Source of the DNA: Chelatococcus sp.
GTDB lineage: Bacteria > Pseudomonadota > Alphaproteobacteria > Rhizobiales > Beijerinckiaceae
Assembly (NCBI GenBank): GCA_003248805.1
Contig: QFQY01000055.1
Coordinates: 1-30,380, forward strand
Direction of reading: 5' to 3'
DNA: 30,380 bases
Part shown: in pieces, positions 24,481-30,380 of the stretch
Layout of the letters: each line of letters starts with the position of its first letter
Position numbering within the stretch: the stretch's first letter is position 1
Notes under the pieces: generated by a model
What the model was told of the DNA's origin: nothing
What the model saw: only the letters and a program-made list of their open reading frames with translations
Database searches by the model: none
Position numbers and translations under genes: made by a program

Positions 24481-25455
24481 TCAGAAGGTCAGCACGACCT
24501 TGCCCTGCGCCTTGCGCTCAGCGATCAGCGCATAGGCCTCGGTCCAGCGTTCCACCGGGATGCGGGCATGGACATGGGCGCGGATATGGCCCCCCGCCGC
24601 CCAGTCCATCAGCCGCTCCATGTTGCGGCGGTGCGCGGCGGGCTCGCGCCGGACGAACTCCGTCCAGAACACGCCGCGCAGATCGCAGCCCTTGAGCAGC
24701 AGCAGGTTGAGCGGGATCTTCGGGATGGTCCCGCCCGCGAAGCCGACGACCAGATAGCGCCCCTCCCAGGCCATGGACCGCAGGGCCGGCTCGGCCAGTT
24801 CGCCGCCGACCGTGTCATAAAGGACGTCGACCCCGCGTCCCTCGGTCAGCTCGCGCAGGCCGGCGCGGATATCGCGCGTCGCGTAGTCGAGTTCCTTCTG
24901 CGCACCATGGTCGCGCGCCATGGCGAGCTTCTCCGCCGAGGACGCGCAGGCGATGACATGGGCGCCGAGCAGCGCCCCGACCTCGACGGCGGCCAGCCCG
25001 GCTCCTCCGGCCGCGCCGAGAATGGCGAGCGTCTCGCCACCCTTGAGCCCGGCGCGCTGGACCAGTCCGTGCATCGCCGTGCCATAGGTTACGAACAGGC
25101 CGGCGGCCTGAGCCTCGTCGAGCGAATCCGGCACGCGCAGCAGGGACTCGACCGGCACGACCACCCGCTCGCGCGCCGCGCCATGCCCGAGCCAGGCGGC
25201 GACCCGCTCGCCGACCCGCCATTCCGTCACGCCTGGGCCGAGCGCCACGATGGTGCCGCAGCATTCGGCGGAGGGCGAGAAGGGCAGGGCCGGCTTCACC
25301 TGGTAGCGGCCCTGGATGACCAGCGTGTCGAAGAAATTGAGCGCGGCGGCCGCGACCGCGACCAGCACTTCCCCCGGTCCGGGGCCGGGTTCCGGAAGCT
25401 CGCGCAGAACGAGTTCCTCAGGCGGGCCCAGATGCTCGCAGACGAGCGCTTTCAT
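24481..25455 (-). CDS. NADPH:quinone oxidoreductase-type zinc-independent dehydrogenase (MDR family)
   Basis: Medium-chain reductase of 324 residues. The GroES-like N-terminal half starts MKALVCEHLGPPEELVLREL. The nucleotide-binding motif AILGAAGGAGLAAVEVG is near residues 145-160, followed by VLYDTVGGE. No catalytic or structural zinc ligands are seen, which places it in the quinone oxidoreductase (QOR) branch acting on quinones or enoyl-type substrates with NADPH. The ATG at 25455 follows GGGAGGAAGG. An in-frame ATG 25 codons upstream would add a Cys/Arg-rich leader and is unlikely. Substrate not assigned. Confidence 0.9.
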   Translation of the reverse strand: MKALVCEHLGPPEELVLRELPEPGPGPGEVLVAVAAAALNFFDTLVIQGRYQVKPALPFSPSAECCGTIVALGPGVTEWRVGERVAAWLGHGAARERVVVPVESLLRVPDSLDEAQAAGLFVTYGTAMHGLVQRAGLKGGETLAILGAAGGAGLAAVEVGALLGAHVIACASSAEKLAMARDHGAQKELDYATRDIRAGLRELTEGRGVDVLYDTVGGELAEPALRSMAWEGRYLVVGFAGGTIPKIPLNLLLLKGCDLRGVFWTEFVRREPAAHRRNMERLMDWAAGGHIRAHVHARIPVERWTEAYALIAERKAQGKVVLTF

Positions 25456-25571
25456 CGCCTTCCTCCCGCCCTGCGCGGCCACGCGATCTCGTGCGCGGCA
25501 CCATTCGCATTTCCGCCAGGATCGTGACACTCTATGCGAGGCCTTTCGAGTGCCGCCGGCGTCGTTGCCCT

Positions 25572-25591
25572 CGGTAAACGGGCGGTAAACG
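25572..25591. repeat. Tandem CGGTAAACG boxes upstream of the IalB-like gene
   Basis: CGGTAAACG occurs twice (25572-25580 and 25583-25591), 11 bp start to start, one helical turn. The pair lies about 35-55 bp before the start codon of the IalB-like gene, so it could be a protein-binding direct repeat. No regulator is recognised. Confidence 0.3.
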
Positions 25592-25625
25592 CGGTGTTAA
25601 GATTTTTACTCACTGATGGCGGTCC

Positions 25626-26243
25626 ATGATTCCGACCTTGCTCAGCACGGGCTCTCGCACAGCCCGATTCGCCGCACTGTCCTGCATCATCGTCGGCAGC
25701 TTCACCGCTGCCACGGAGGTTCGGGCGCAGCGCCCCACTGCCCCTGCCCAGGCTCAGCGTGCCGCTTCGGCCCAGCAGGCCCAGAAGCCCGCCGCCGGCC
25801 AGGCCCAGGCCATGCTGCTCGAAACCGCCGGCAAATGGCAGGCCTTCTCCTCGCAGCAGGGCCGCTCGAAGGTGTGCTACGCGCTCTCCAAGGCCGAGAG
25901 CCGCCTGCCCGCCAACCTCAAGGACGTCGAGGGGATGGTCTTCGTCTCGAACCGCCCCGCCGAAGGCGTGCGTAACGAGATCAGCTTTGTGCTGAATTTC
26001 GACCTCAAGGAGGATGTCGAGCACCAGGCGGTGATCGGCAGCGAGCGCTTCGCGCTGGTCGCCAAGGGCCAGAACATGTGGCTGAAGAACCCGGCCGAGG
26101 AGCCGCGCATGCTGGACGCGCTGCGCAAGGGCAGCGCGCTGGAGATCAAGGGCACCTCGAAGCGCGGCAACGCGACCAGCGATAAATACTCCCTCGCCGG
26201 CATGAGCCAGACGCTGAAGCGCGCCGAGGACGCCTGCAAATAG
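25626..26243 (+). CDS. Invasion-associated locus B (IalB) family protein
   Basis: Exported protein of 205 residues. A signal peptide ends near AATEVRAQ (about residue 35), followed by a low-complexity Ala/Gln/Pro linker (residues 36-62). The IalB domain then has GKWQAFSSQQGRSKVCYALS, VSNRPAEGVRNEISFVL and a C-terminal Cys (DACK) that could pair with the first one. IalB was named in Bartonella for erythrocyte invasion, but homologues are common in free-living alphaproteobacteria, so pathogenicity should not be inferred. It is probably periplasmic. It lies about 95 bp upstream of rlmN, and a short palindrome TTCCGGCCGGAA sits between them (26269-26280). Confidence 0.88.
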   Translation: MIPTLLSTGSRTARFAALSCIIVGSFTAATEVRAQRPTAPAQAQRAASAQQAQKPAAGQAQAMLLETAGKWQAFSSQQGRSKVCYALSKAESRLPANLKDVEGMVFVSNRPAEGVRNEISFVLNFDLKEDVEHQAVIGSERFALVAKGQNMWLKNPAEEPRMLDALRKGSALEIKGTSKRGNATSDKYSLAGMSQTLKRAEDACK

Positions 26244-26339
26244 GCGCTTCTGCGCATGGCATTTCGCGTTCCGGCCGGAATGTGATACAGCGCCGCGATT
26301 GCCGGCGCTCATGAGGTCCGGCCCCGAGCCCGAGTTCCG

Positions 26340-27557
26340 ATGACGATTGTCCTCGCCCCCGCCGCGCCAGCGGCCGAAGCCGTTTCGCGCCGGCCCTCGT
26401 TGGTCGGGCGCACACGCATGGGACTCGAAAGCGCGCTGGCCGAGATCGGCGTTCCGGAGAAGGAGCGGCGCATGCGCGTCGGCCAGCTCTGGAACTGGAT
26501 CTACCACTACGGCGTGCGCGACTTCTCGGCGATGACGACGATCGGCAAGGGCCTGCGCGCGCAGCTCGCCGAGCGCTTCTCGCTCGATCTGCCCGAGGTC
26601 ACCGCCGAGCAGGTCTCGACGGACGGCACGCGCAAATGGCTGATCCGCATGGCACCGACCGGCCCGCGCGACCGCGGAGCCGAGATCGAGTGCGTCTACA
26701 TCCCCGAGGTCGACCGCGGGACGCTCTGCGTCTCGAGCCAGGTCGGCTGCACGCTGACCTGCACCTTCTGCCATACCGGCACGCAGCGCCTCGTGCGCAA
26801 CCTGACGACCGAGGAGATCGTCGCCCAGCTCATGGTCGCGCGCGACCGGCTCGGCGATTTCCCGAACCGCGTGGCGCCGGACGGCGCCTTCGTTCCCCAT
26901 GACGGCGGCCGCTTCGTCTCGAACATCGTGTTCATGGGCATGGGCGAGCCGCTCTACAATTTCGACGGCGTGCGCGAGGCGATCTCGGTCATCTCGGACG
27001 ATCAGGGGCTGTCGCTGGGGCGCAGGCGCATCACCGTCTCGACCTCCGGCGTCGTGCCGCAGATCGGCCCGCTCGGCGACGAGATGGGCACCATGCTGGC
27101 GATCTCGCTCCACGCGGTCCGCGACGATCTGCGCAACGAGCTCGTGCCGCTGAACAAGAAGTATCCCATCAAGGACCTGCTCGAGGCCTGCCGGACCTAT
27201 CCGGGGCTCTCGAATGCGAAACGGATCACGTTCGAGTACGTCATGCTGAAGGGCGTGAACGATTCGGATGCCGAGGCGCGCGAGCTGGTGCGGCTGCTCA
27301 AGGGGATTCCTGCCAAGATCAACCTGATCCCGTTCAACCCTTGGCCCGGCACGAAATACGAGTGCTCGGACTGGGACCGGATCGAGCGCTTTTCGGAAAT
27401 CGTGTTCCGGGCGGGCTACGCCTCGCCGGTGCGCACGCCGCGCGGCCGCGACATCCTCGCCGCCTGCGGCCAGCTCAAGAGCGAGACCGAGAAGCTCTCC
27501 GCCCGCGCCCGGCTGATGCTGGATCAGGACGAGGCAGCGACGCAGCCGGCGGAGTGA
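26340..27557 (+). CDS. rlmN: Dual-specificity RNA methyltransferase RlmN
   Basis: Radical SAM enzyme of 405 residues that adds a C2 methyl group to adenosine 2503 of 23S rRNA and adenosine 37 of some tRNAs. The iron-sulfur motif CxxxCxxC is in GCTLTCTFCHTG (around residues 137-144). Family motifs VFMGMGEPLYNFDGV, TVSTSGVVPQI, ISLHAVRDDLRNELVPLNKK and LIPFNPWPG are intact. The second catalytic cysteine is in DILAACGQL near residue 375. The N-terminal extension of about 25 residues is slightly longer than in E. coli. The stop overlaps the start of the next gene (GTGA). Confidence 0.96.
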   Translation: MTIVLAPAAPAAEAVSRRPSLVGRTRMGLESALAEIGVPEKERRMRVGQLWNWIYHYGVRDFSAMTTIGKGLRAQLAERFSLDLPEVTAEQVSTDGTRKWLIRMAPTGPRDRGAEIECVYIPEVDRGTLCVSSQVGCTLTCTFCHTGTQRLVRNLTTEEIVAQLMVARDRLGDFPNRVAPDGAFVPHDGGRFVSNIVFMGMGEPLYNFDGVREAISVISDDQGLSLGRRRITVSTSGVVPQIGPLGDEMGTMLAISLHAVRDDLRNELVPLNKKYPIKDLLEACRTYPGLSNAKRITFEYVMLKGVNDSDAEARELVRLLKGIPAKINLIPFNPWPGTKYECSDWDRIERFSEIVFRAGYASPVRTPRGRDILAACGQLKSETEKLSARARLMLDQDEAATQPAE

Positions 27558-28042
27558 GCTCCGTGCTGCGCTGGCTGCTGCTGATTCCCTTCGCCTGCCT
27601 GGTGGCGATGGGCACGGGCCTGTTCGCGCTGATGGTGGCGAGCGTGGCCTCGCCGGCCATCGGCCTCCTGATCGGCGGCGGGATCGAGTGGCTGCTGGAG
27701 ACGATCTTCGGTTTCGCCGAGAACGGCGTCGACCCGGCGCCTTTCGCCCAAGCGGCCTTCGGGCTCGCCGGCCGGCTCGGCTTCTCGATCATCGTGGCGC
27801 CCGTGCTGTTCGTCGCCATCGCCAGCGAGGTCTTCCGCCTGCGCTCGGGACTCATCCAGAGCGGTGTCTGCGGGCTGCTGGCGGCCTTGCTGCCGCTGGG
27901 TATGCTGGGCCTGGCGCGGACGCCCACCGGTGCCGAGGTGCAGGTGCTCGGCGGGCTGGTGCTGGTCGGCGCCGCGACCGGCTTCGTCTACTGGCTGATT
28001 GCGGGGCGGGGGGCGGGCAGGCCCCAAAACCGCACTAACTAG
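27554..28042 (+). CDS. Small hydrophobic membrane protein, unknown function
   Basis: Protein of 162 residues with about four hydrophobic segments (roughly residues 5-35, 70-90, 98-120 and 130-150). I do not recognise a family. The GTG at 27554 overlaps the rlmN stop codon, which points to translational coupling; a second GTG at 27563 is an alternative. It ends in a Gly/Arg/Asn-rich tail (GRPQNRTN). It is the last gene of normal high-G+C composition before the A+T-rich segment that starts at about 28,043. Confidence 0.75.
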   Translation: MSSVLRWLLLIPFACLVAMGTGLFALMVASVASPAIGLLIGGGIEWLLETIFGFAENGVDPAPFAQAAFGLAGRLGFSIIVAPVLFVAIASEVFRLRSGLIQSGVCGLLAALLPLGMLGLARTPTGAEVQVLGGLVLVGAATGFVYWLIAGRGAGRPQNRTN

Positions 28043-28305
28043 CTTTCAAATGCTTCGGCTGTGAATTCGAACGTAGCTCCTGGTCGGTAATCAGGAACGG
28101 TCCTCTTCGAGTTGGCGGCCTTTCCAACAAACGTTCGCCGATCATCGACAACTGCATTATCAATGTCGTGAAGGTGCTATCCACGACTTCTTCCCGAACC
28201 CGCGCCTTTTTTAGGTTGCTGGCTCTTGACATTCGCGGCTTCTCCCTCTCCGAATCACAGATTAGCACTAAGAGAATCGTTTTGGCTAGAGATGGTTCCC
28301 CGAAA
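28043..28305 (+). other. A+T-rich leader of the deaminase gene, possible regulatory RNA region
   Basis: This 263-bp stretch lies between the stop of the membrane protein and the preferred start of the deaminase. Composition has already dropped to that of the deaminase gene. It holds small hairpins (TCCTG/CAGGA; GTTGG/CCAAC) and two mutually exclusive helices that share 28164-28170: CGACA (28146-28150) with TGTCG, or GTCGTG with CACGAC (28182-28187). A run of six T (28207-28212) and a TTGACA -35-like element (28226-28231, with no good -10) follow. The known AvcD/DcdV genes have an inhibitory small RNA (AvcI/DifV) encoded in this position. An RNA here is inferred, not shown. Translation could also begin at GTG 28168, making part of this coding. 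Confidence 0.4.
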
Positions 28306-29862
28306 ATGGCTAAGGATCTGTTGAAAAGCAAAATAACCAAAAGTATCAATGACTTATTTCCGACAATCGATAGCCCTGAGTTAGTTTTCGGAATTGTGGG
28401 CCCTATCGGCGTTGATGTGGGCCAGATCGTTGACTTGCTTCAAAACAAACTTCACGATCTAAAATATAAATCGCATGTAATCCACCTCACGAAAGTGATG
28501 GATTTCTATATCAGTGACTCAAAAATTAACCATGAAGTAGATAATATTAGTTACTATAAAAGATACCTAAGTTTGATCGAGCACGCGAACAAATTCAGGA
28601 AAATTGCCAAACATAAAGCGGCCATGGCTGGAATTGCAATACATCAAATAAGATCCATACGAAAAACAGTATCCGGATCTGAAGAGATGCCTGCCCTAAG
28701 TAATTCCTATATAATAAGGCAATTTAAAAGGGCCGAAGAAATCCAATTAATGCGACAGACATACGGTCGCAAATTCATTCAGATATCTGTATATGGAAGC
28801 CCGATAGATCGTAGACGTATACTGATCAGCCACATACAGAGCTACGACCATTCACCTAAGTCTGAATCTGAGTGCGAACGCCAGGCGATTGATTTGATCG
28901 ATAAGGATCATAGCCAAGTCGATGACGAAAACGGTCAGCGGCTTTCAGAAGTCTTTCATCTTGGTGACTTATTTGTGGATGGTATCAGCCGTCCAAAGGC
29001 CGAAAAAACAATATCGCGATTCTTAGATGCGTTCTTTGGATTGAATCTCTCGTCTCCAACAAAGGACGAGTATGGGCTCTATATCGCTGCAGCAGCTTCG
29101 CTTAGGTCTGTTGACCTTTCGAGGCAAGTAGGTGCGGCAACCTTCTCCAAGGATGGTGAGGTTATCTCTTTGGGTTGCAACGAAGTGCCTAAGGCTGGCG
29201 GCGGAACATATTGGATTGACCAAGATTCGCCGATTTGGAGAGACATAGAGCTTGGCGGAGATCCGAATCAAGAAAGAAAAAATGAAATAGTATTTGATTT
29301 AGTAGAGAGAATGTCGAAAGAAAAATTGCTTGCTATAAATCCAACAACGTCGATTCGAGAAGTGGTAGATTTGCTTTTAAAAAATAAACGAATCAAAGAC
29401 GCTCAAATCATGGATATTATTGAGTTTGGGCGGATTATCCACGCAGAGATGTCTGCCCTTATGGATGCTGCGAGGACAGGTCGTTCTGTTAAAGGAGCTA
29501 CGCTTTTTTGTACTACGTTTCCCTGTCATATGTGCGCTAAGCATATTGTGGCAAGCGGAGTTGATCGTGTTGTATTTTTAGAACCCTATCCGAAGAGCTA
29601 CGCTCAGAAACTTCATTCCGATGCGATTACGTTTAATGCCGAAGAGAACGGAAAGGTTTTGTTTGAGCCATTCATCGGAATATCGCCTCGTCGATATCGA
29701 GACATCTTTGAAAAGAAAAAACGTAAAGACAATCGGGGAGCAGCGCTCAAATGGTATGAATCTACTCCGAAACCGTTAATAGAAGATAAGAGCGCCGCGT
29801 ATATAGATAACGAAGAGCCAGCTATATATACTTCACTCAAGGAGTTGCGGTATCTGGGGTAG
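28306..29862 (+). CDS. Anti-phage (d)CTP deaminase, AvcD/DcdV type
   Basis: Two-domain protein of about 518 residues. The N-terminal part begins with a P-loop-like strand and turn, ELVFGIVGPIGVDVG (residues 25-39), then a helical kinase-like region. The C-terminal half is a zinc-dependent cytidine/deoxycytidylate deaminase fold. It has HAE (379-381, zinc His and catalytic Glu) and PCHMC (406-410, zinc cysteines), within IIHAEMSALMDAARTG and TTFPCHMCAKHIVASG. This is the layout of AvcD/DcdV, which deaminates dCTP/dCMP during phage infection and starves phage DNA synthesis. I chose ATG 28306, about 25 residues before the P-loop; an open frame from GTG 28168 would add 46 residues of poor quality. 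The gene is A+T-rich with codons unlike its neighbours, so it was probably acquired by transfer. Confidence 0.85.
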   Translation: MAKDLLKSKITKSINDLFPTIDSPELVFGIVGPIGVDVGQIVDLLQNKLHDLKYKSHVIHLTKVMDFYISDSKINHEVDNISYYKRYLSLIEHANKFRKIAKHKAAMAGIAIHQIRSIRKTVSGSEEMPALSNSYIIRQFKRAEEIQLMRQTYGRKFIQISVYGSPIDRRRILISHIQSYDHSPKSESECERQAIDLIDKDHSQVDDENGQRLSEVFHLGDLFVDGISRPKAEKTISRFLDAFFGLNLSSPTKDEYGLYIAAAASLRSVDLSRQVGAATFSKDGEVISLGCNEVPKAGGGTYWIDQDSPIWRDIELGGDPNQERKNEIVFDLVERMSKEKLLAINPTTSIREVVDLLLKNKRIKDAQIMDIIEFGRIIHAEMSALMDAARTGRSVKGATLFCTTFPCHMCAKHIVASGVDRVVFLEPYPKSYAQKLHSDAITFNAEENGKVLFEPFIGISPRRYRDIFEKKKRKDNRGAALKWYESTPKPLIEDKSAAYIDNEEPAIYTSLKELRYLG

Positions 29863-29871
29863 GGTTGCGCG

Positions 29872-30309
29872 TCAATCCCCGATGGCGACACCTTCGCGCC
29901 GCCCGTCCGCGCCGCCGACATAGCCTTCCGGCGTCTTGACGATGACCTGCGTGCCCGAGGTCATCTCCAGCAGGCGGACCTCGTGGCCCTTCGCCTCCAG
30001 CGCCGCCTTCCAGCCCTCCGCCTCGGTGCCCGCCTCCAGCTCGGTCGGGCCGTTGCGGCTGCCGAAATTGCCGAAATCGGCCGCGGCCTGCGGGTCCATC
30101 TTCCAGTCCAGCAGCGCCACCAGCGTCTTGGCGACGTAGCCGATGATCTGGCTGCCGCCGGGCGAGCCGACGACCGCGTAGAGCCGTCCGAACGCATCGA
30201 AGACCAGCGTCGGCGCCATCGAGGAGCGCGGTCGCTTGCCGGGCTCGACCCGGTTGGCGACCGGCTTTCCACCCTCCTCCGGGGCGAAGTTGAAATCGGT
30301 CAGCTGGAC
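29872..30309 (-). pseudogene. ggt: Gamma-glutamyltransferase, 3' remnant
   Basis: Only the last ~145 codons of a gamma-glutamyltransferase remain. QLTDFNFAPEE, VEPGKRPRSSMAPTLVFD and the oxyanion-loop motif GSPGGSQIIGYV are intact, as is the end EGYVGGADGRREGVAIGD. Upstream of QLTDF (near 30,307) the expected LLNN and preceding small-subunit sequence are missing, and an in-frame TAG occurs at 30322-30324. None of the other frames there resembles the missing part, so a simple frameshift is unlikely. The large subunit and the autocatalytic threonine are absent from the window, so this copy cannot make active enzyme. The stop codon is 9 bp from the end of the convergent deaminase gene. Confidence 0.8.
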
Positions 30310-30380
30310 ACCCGCAAGAACCTACCGCGCTTGCTGATTTTATGATTCCATCTCCCCTCGGCGCACGGGGCGGATTGCGA
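30308..30380. other. Sequence unrelated to ggt at the window edge, possible mobile-element end
   Basis: Homology to gamma-glutamyltransferase stops at about 30,307 and this sequence replaces it to the window edge. It begins ACACCCGCAAGAACC and includes a short A+T-rich patch (30335-30350). A small open frame from ATG 30342 runs off the edge. It could be the end of an insertion sequence or island, but 73 bases are too few to name it. Confidence 0.4.

Noticed and set aside
28168..28305. Extending the deaminase N-terminus to GTG 28168
   Set aside because: The extra 46 residues look unlike the rest of the protein, and I recall related proteins starting shortly before the P-loop-like strand; the start should still be tested.
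28035..28349. Minus-strand open frame of 104 codons over the deaminase leader
   Set aside because: No recognisable motif or ribosome-binding site, and it overlaps the start of the deaminase; kept only as a caveat that the leader is not empty of open frames.
29863..29871. Terminator between the convergent deaminase and ggt genes
   Set aside because: Only 9 bp separate the two stop codons and no hairpin with a T-run is present there.
1..30380. CRISPR arrays, tRNA and rRNA genes, complete insertion sequences
   Set aside because: No regularly spaced repeats, no cloverleaf or rRNA sequence and no transposase gene were seen in the window.

Overview
The window is a G+C-rich chromosomal segment. 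Its housekeeping genes (FtsK, GlnK-AmtB, the ~1,600-residue NAD-glutamate dehydrogenase, a DUF2794 protein, FtsY next to septation protein A, IalB, RlmN) point to an alphaproteobacterium of the Hyphomicrobiales (Rhizobiales), probably near Bosea or Methylobacterium. That placement is inferred from gene content and protein similarity remembered by eye; no database was searched.

Layout. 1-1.7 kb: the N-terminal part of the DNA translocase FtsK (minus strand, cut by the window edge), with a CtrA-type box upstream. 1.8-3.8 kb: the nitrogen-sensing operon glnK-amtB (minus), with a sigma-54 promoter, paired upstream palindromes and a strong terminator. 3.8-6.4 kb: acyl-CoA thioesterase II, a UbiH-family hydroxylase and a Trm112-like protein. 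6.4-11.2 kb: the large NAD-glutamate dehydrogenase. 11.3-14.1 kb: an AhpD-like protein, a 325-bp gene-free stretch with two strong stem-loops, a DUF2794 protein, a GNAT acetyltransferase and a Bax inhibitor-1 protein. 14.3-18.3 kb: a YbbA/YbbP ABC transporter divergent from a TesA-like secreted esterase. 18.4-21.3 kb: a Tas-like aldo-keto reductase, ThpR, a pterin dehydratase and an RluA-type pseudouridine synthase. 21.3-25.5 kb: FtsY, septation protein A, an SDR dehydrogenase, a DUF1232 protein and a quinone oxidoreductase. 25.6-28.0 kb: an IalB-like periplasmic protein, RlmN and a small membrane protein.

The exception is 28.04-29.87 kb. Base composition drops sharply to A+T-rich and codon use changes. 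This segment carries one large gene recognisable as an anti-phage (d)CTP deaminase of the AvcD/DcdV type: an N-terminal P-loop-like domain and a C-terminal zinc-dependent deaminase with HAE and PCxxC motifs. In the known Vibrio/E. coli systems a small RNA (AvcI/DifV) encoded just upstream holds the enzyme inactive until phage shuts off host transcription. Here the A+T-rich leader of about 260 bp before the likely start codon could hold an equivalent RNA.

The deaminase gene ends 9 bases from the stop codon of a gamma-glutamyltransferase gene. That gene is itself broken: only its last ~145 codons remain, and homology stops abruptly near 30,307, with unrelated sequence beyond. The right end of the window therefore looks like an insertion hotspot: a transferred defence gene beside a housekeeping gene truncated by something else.
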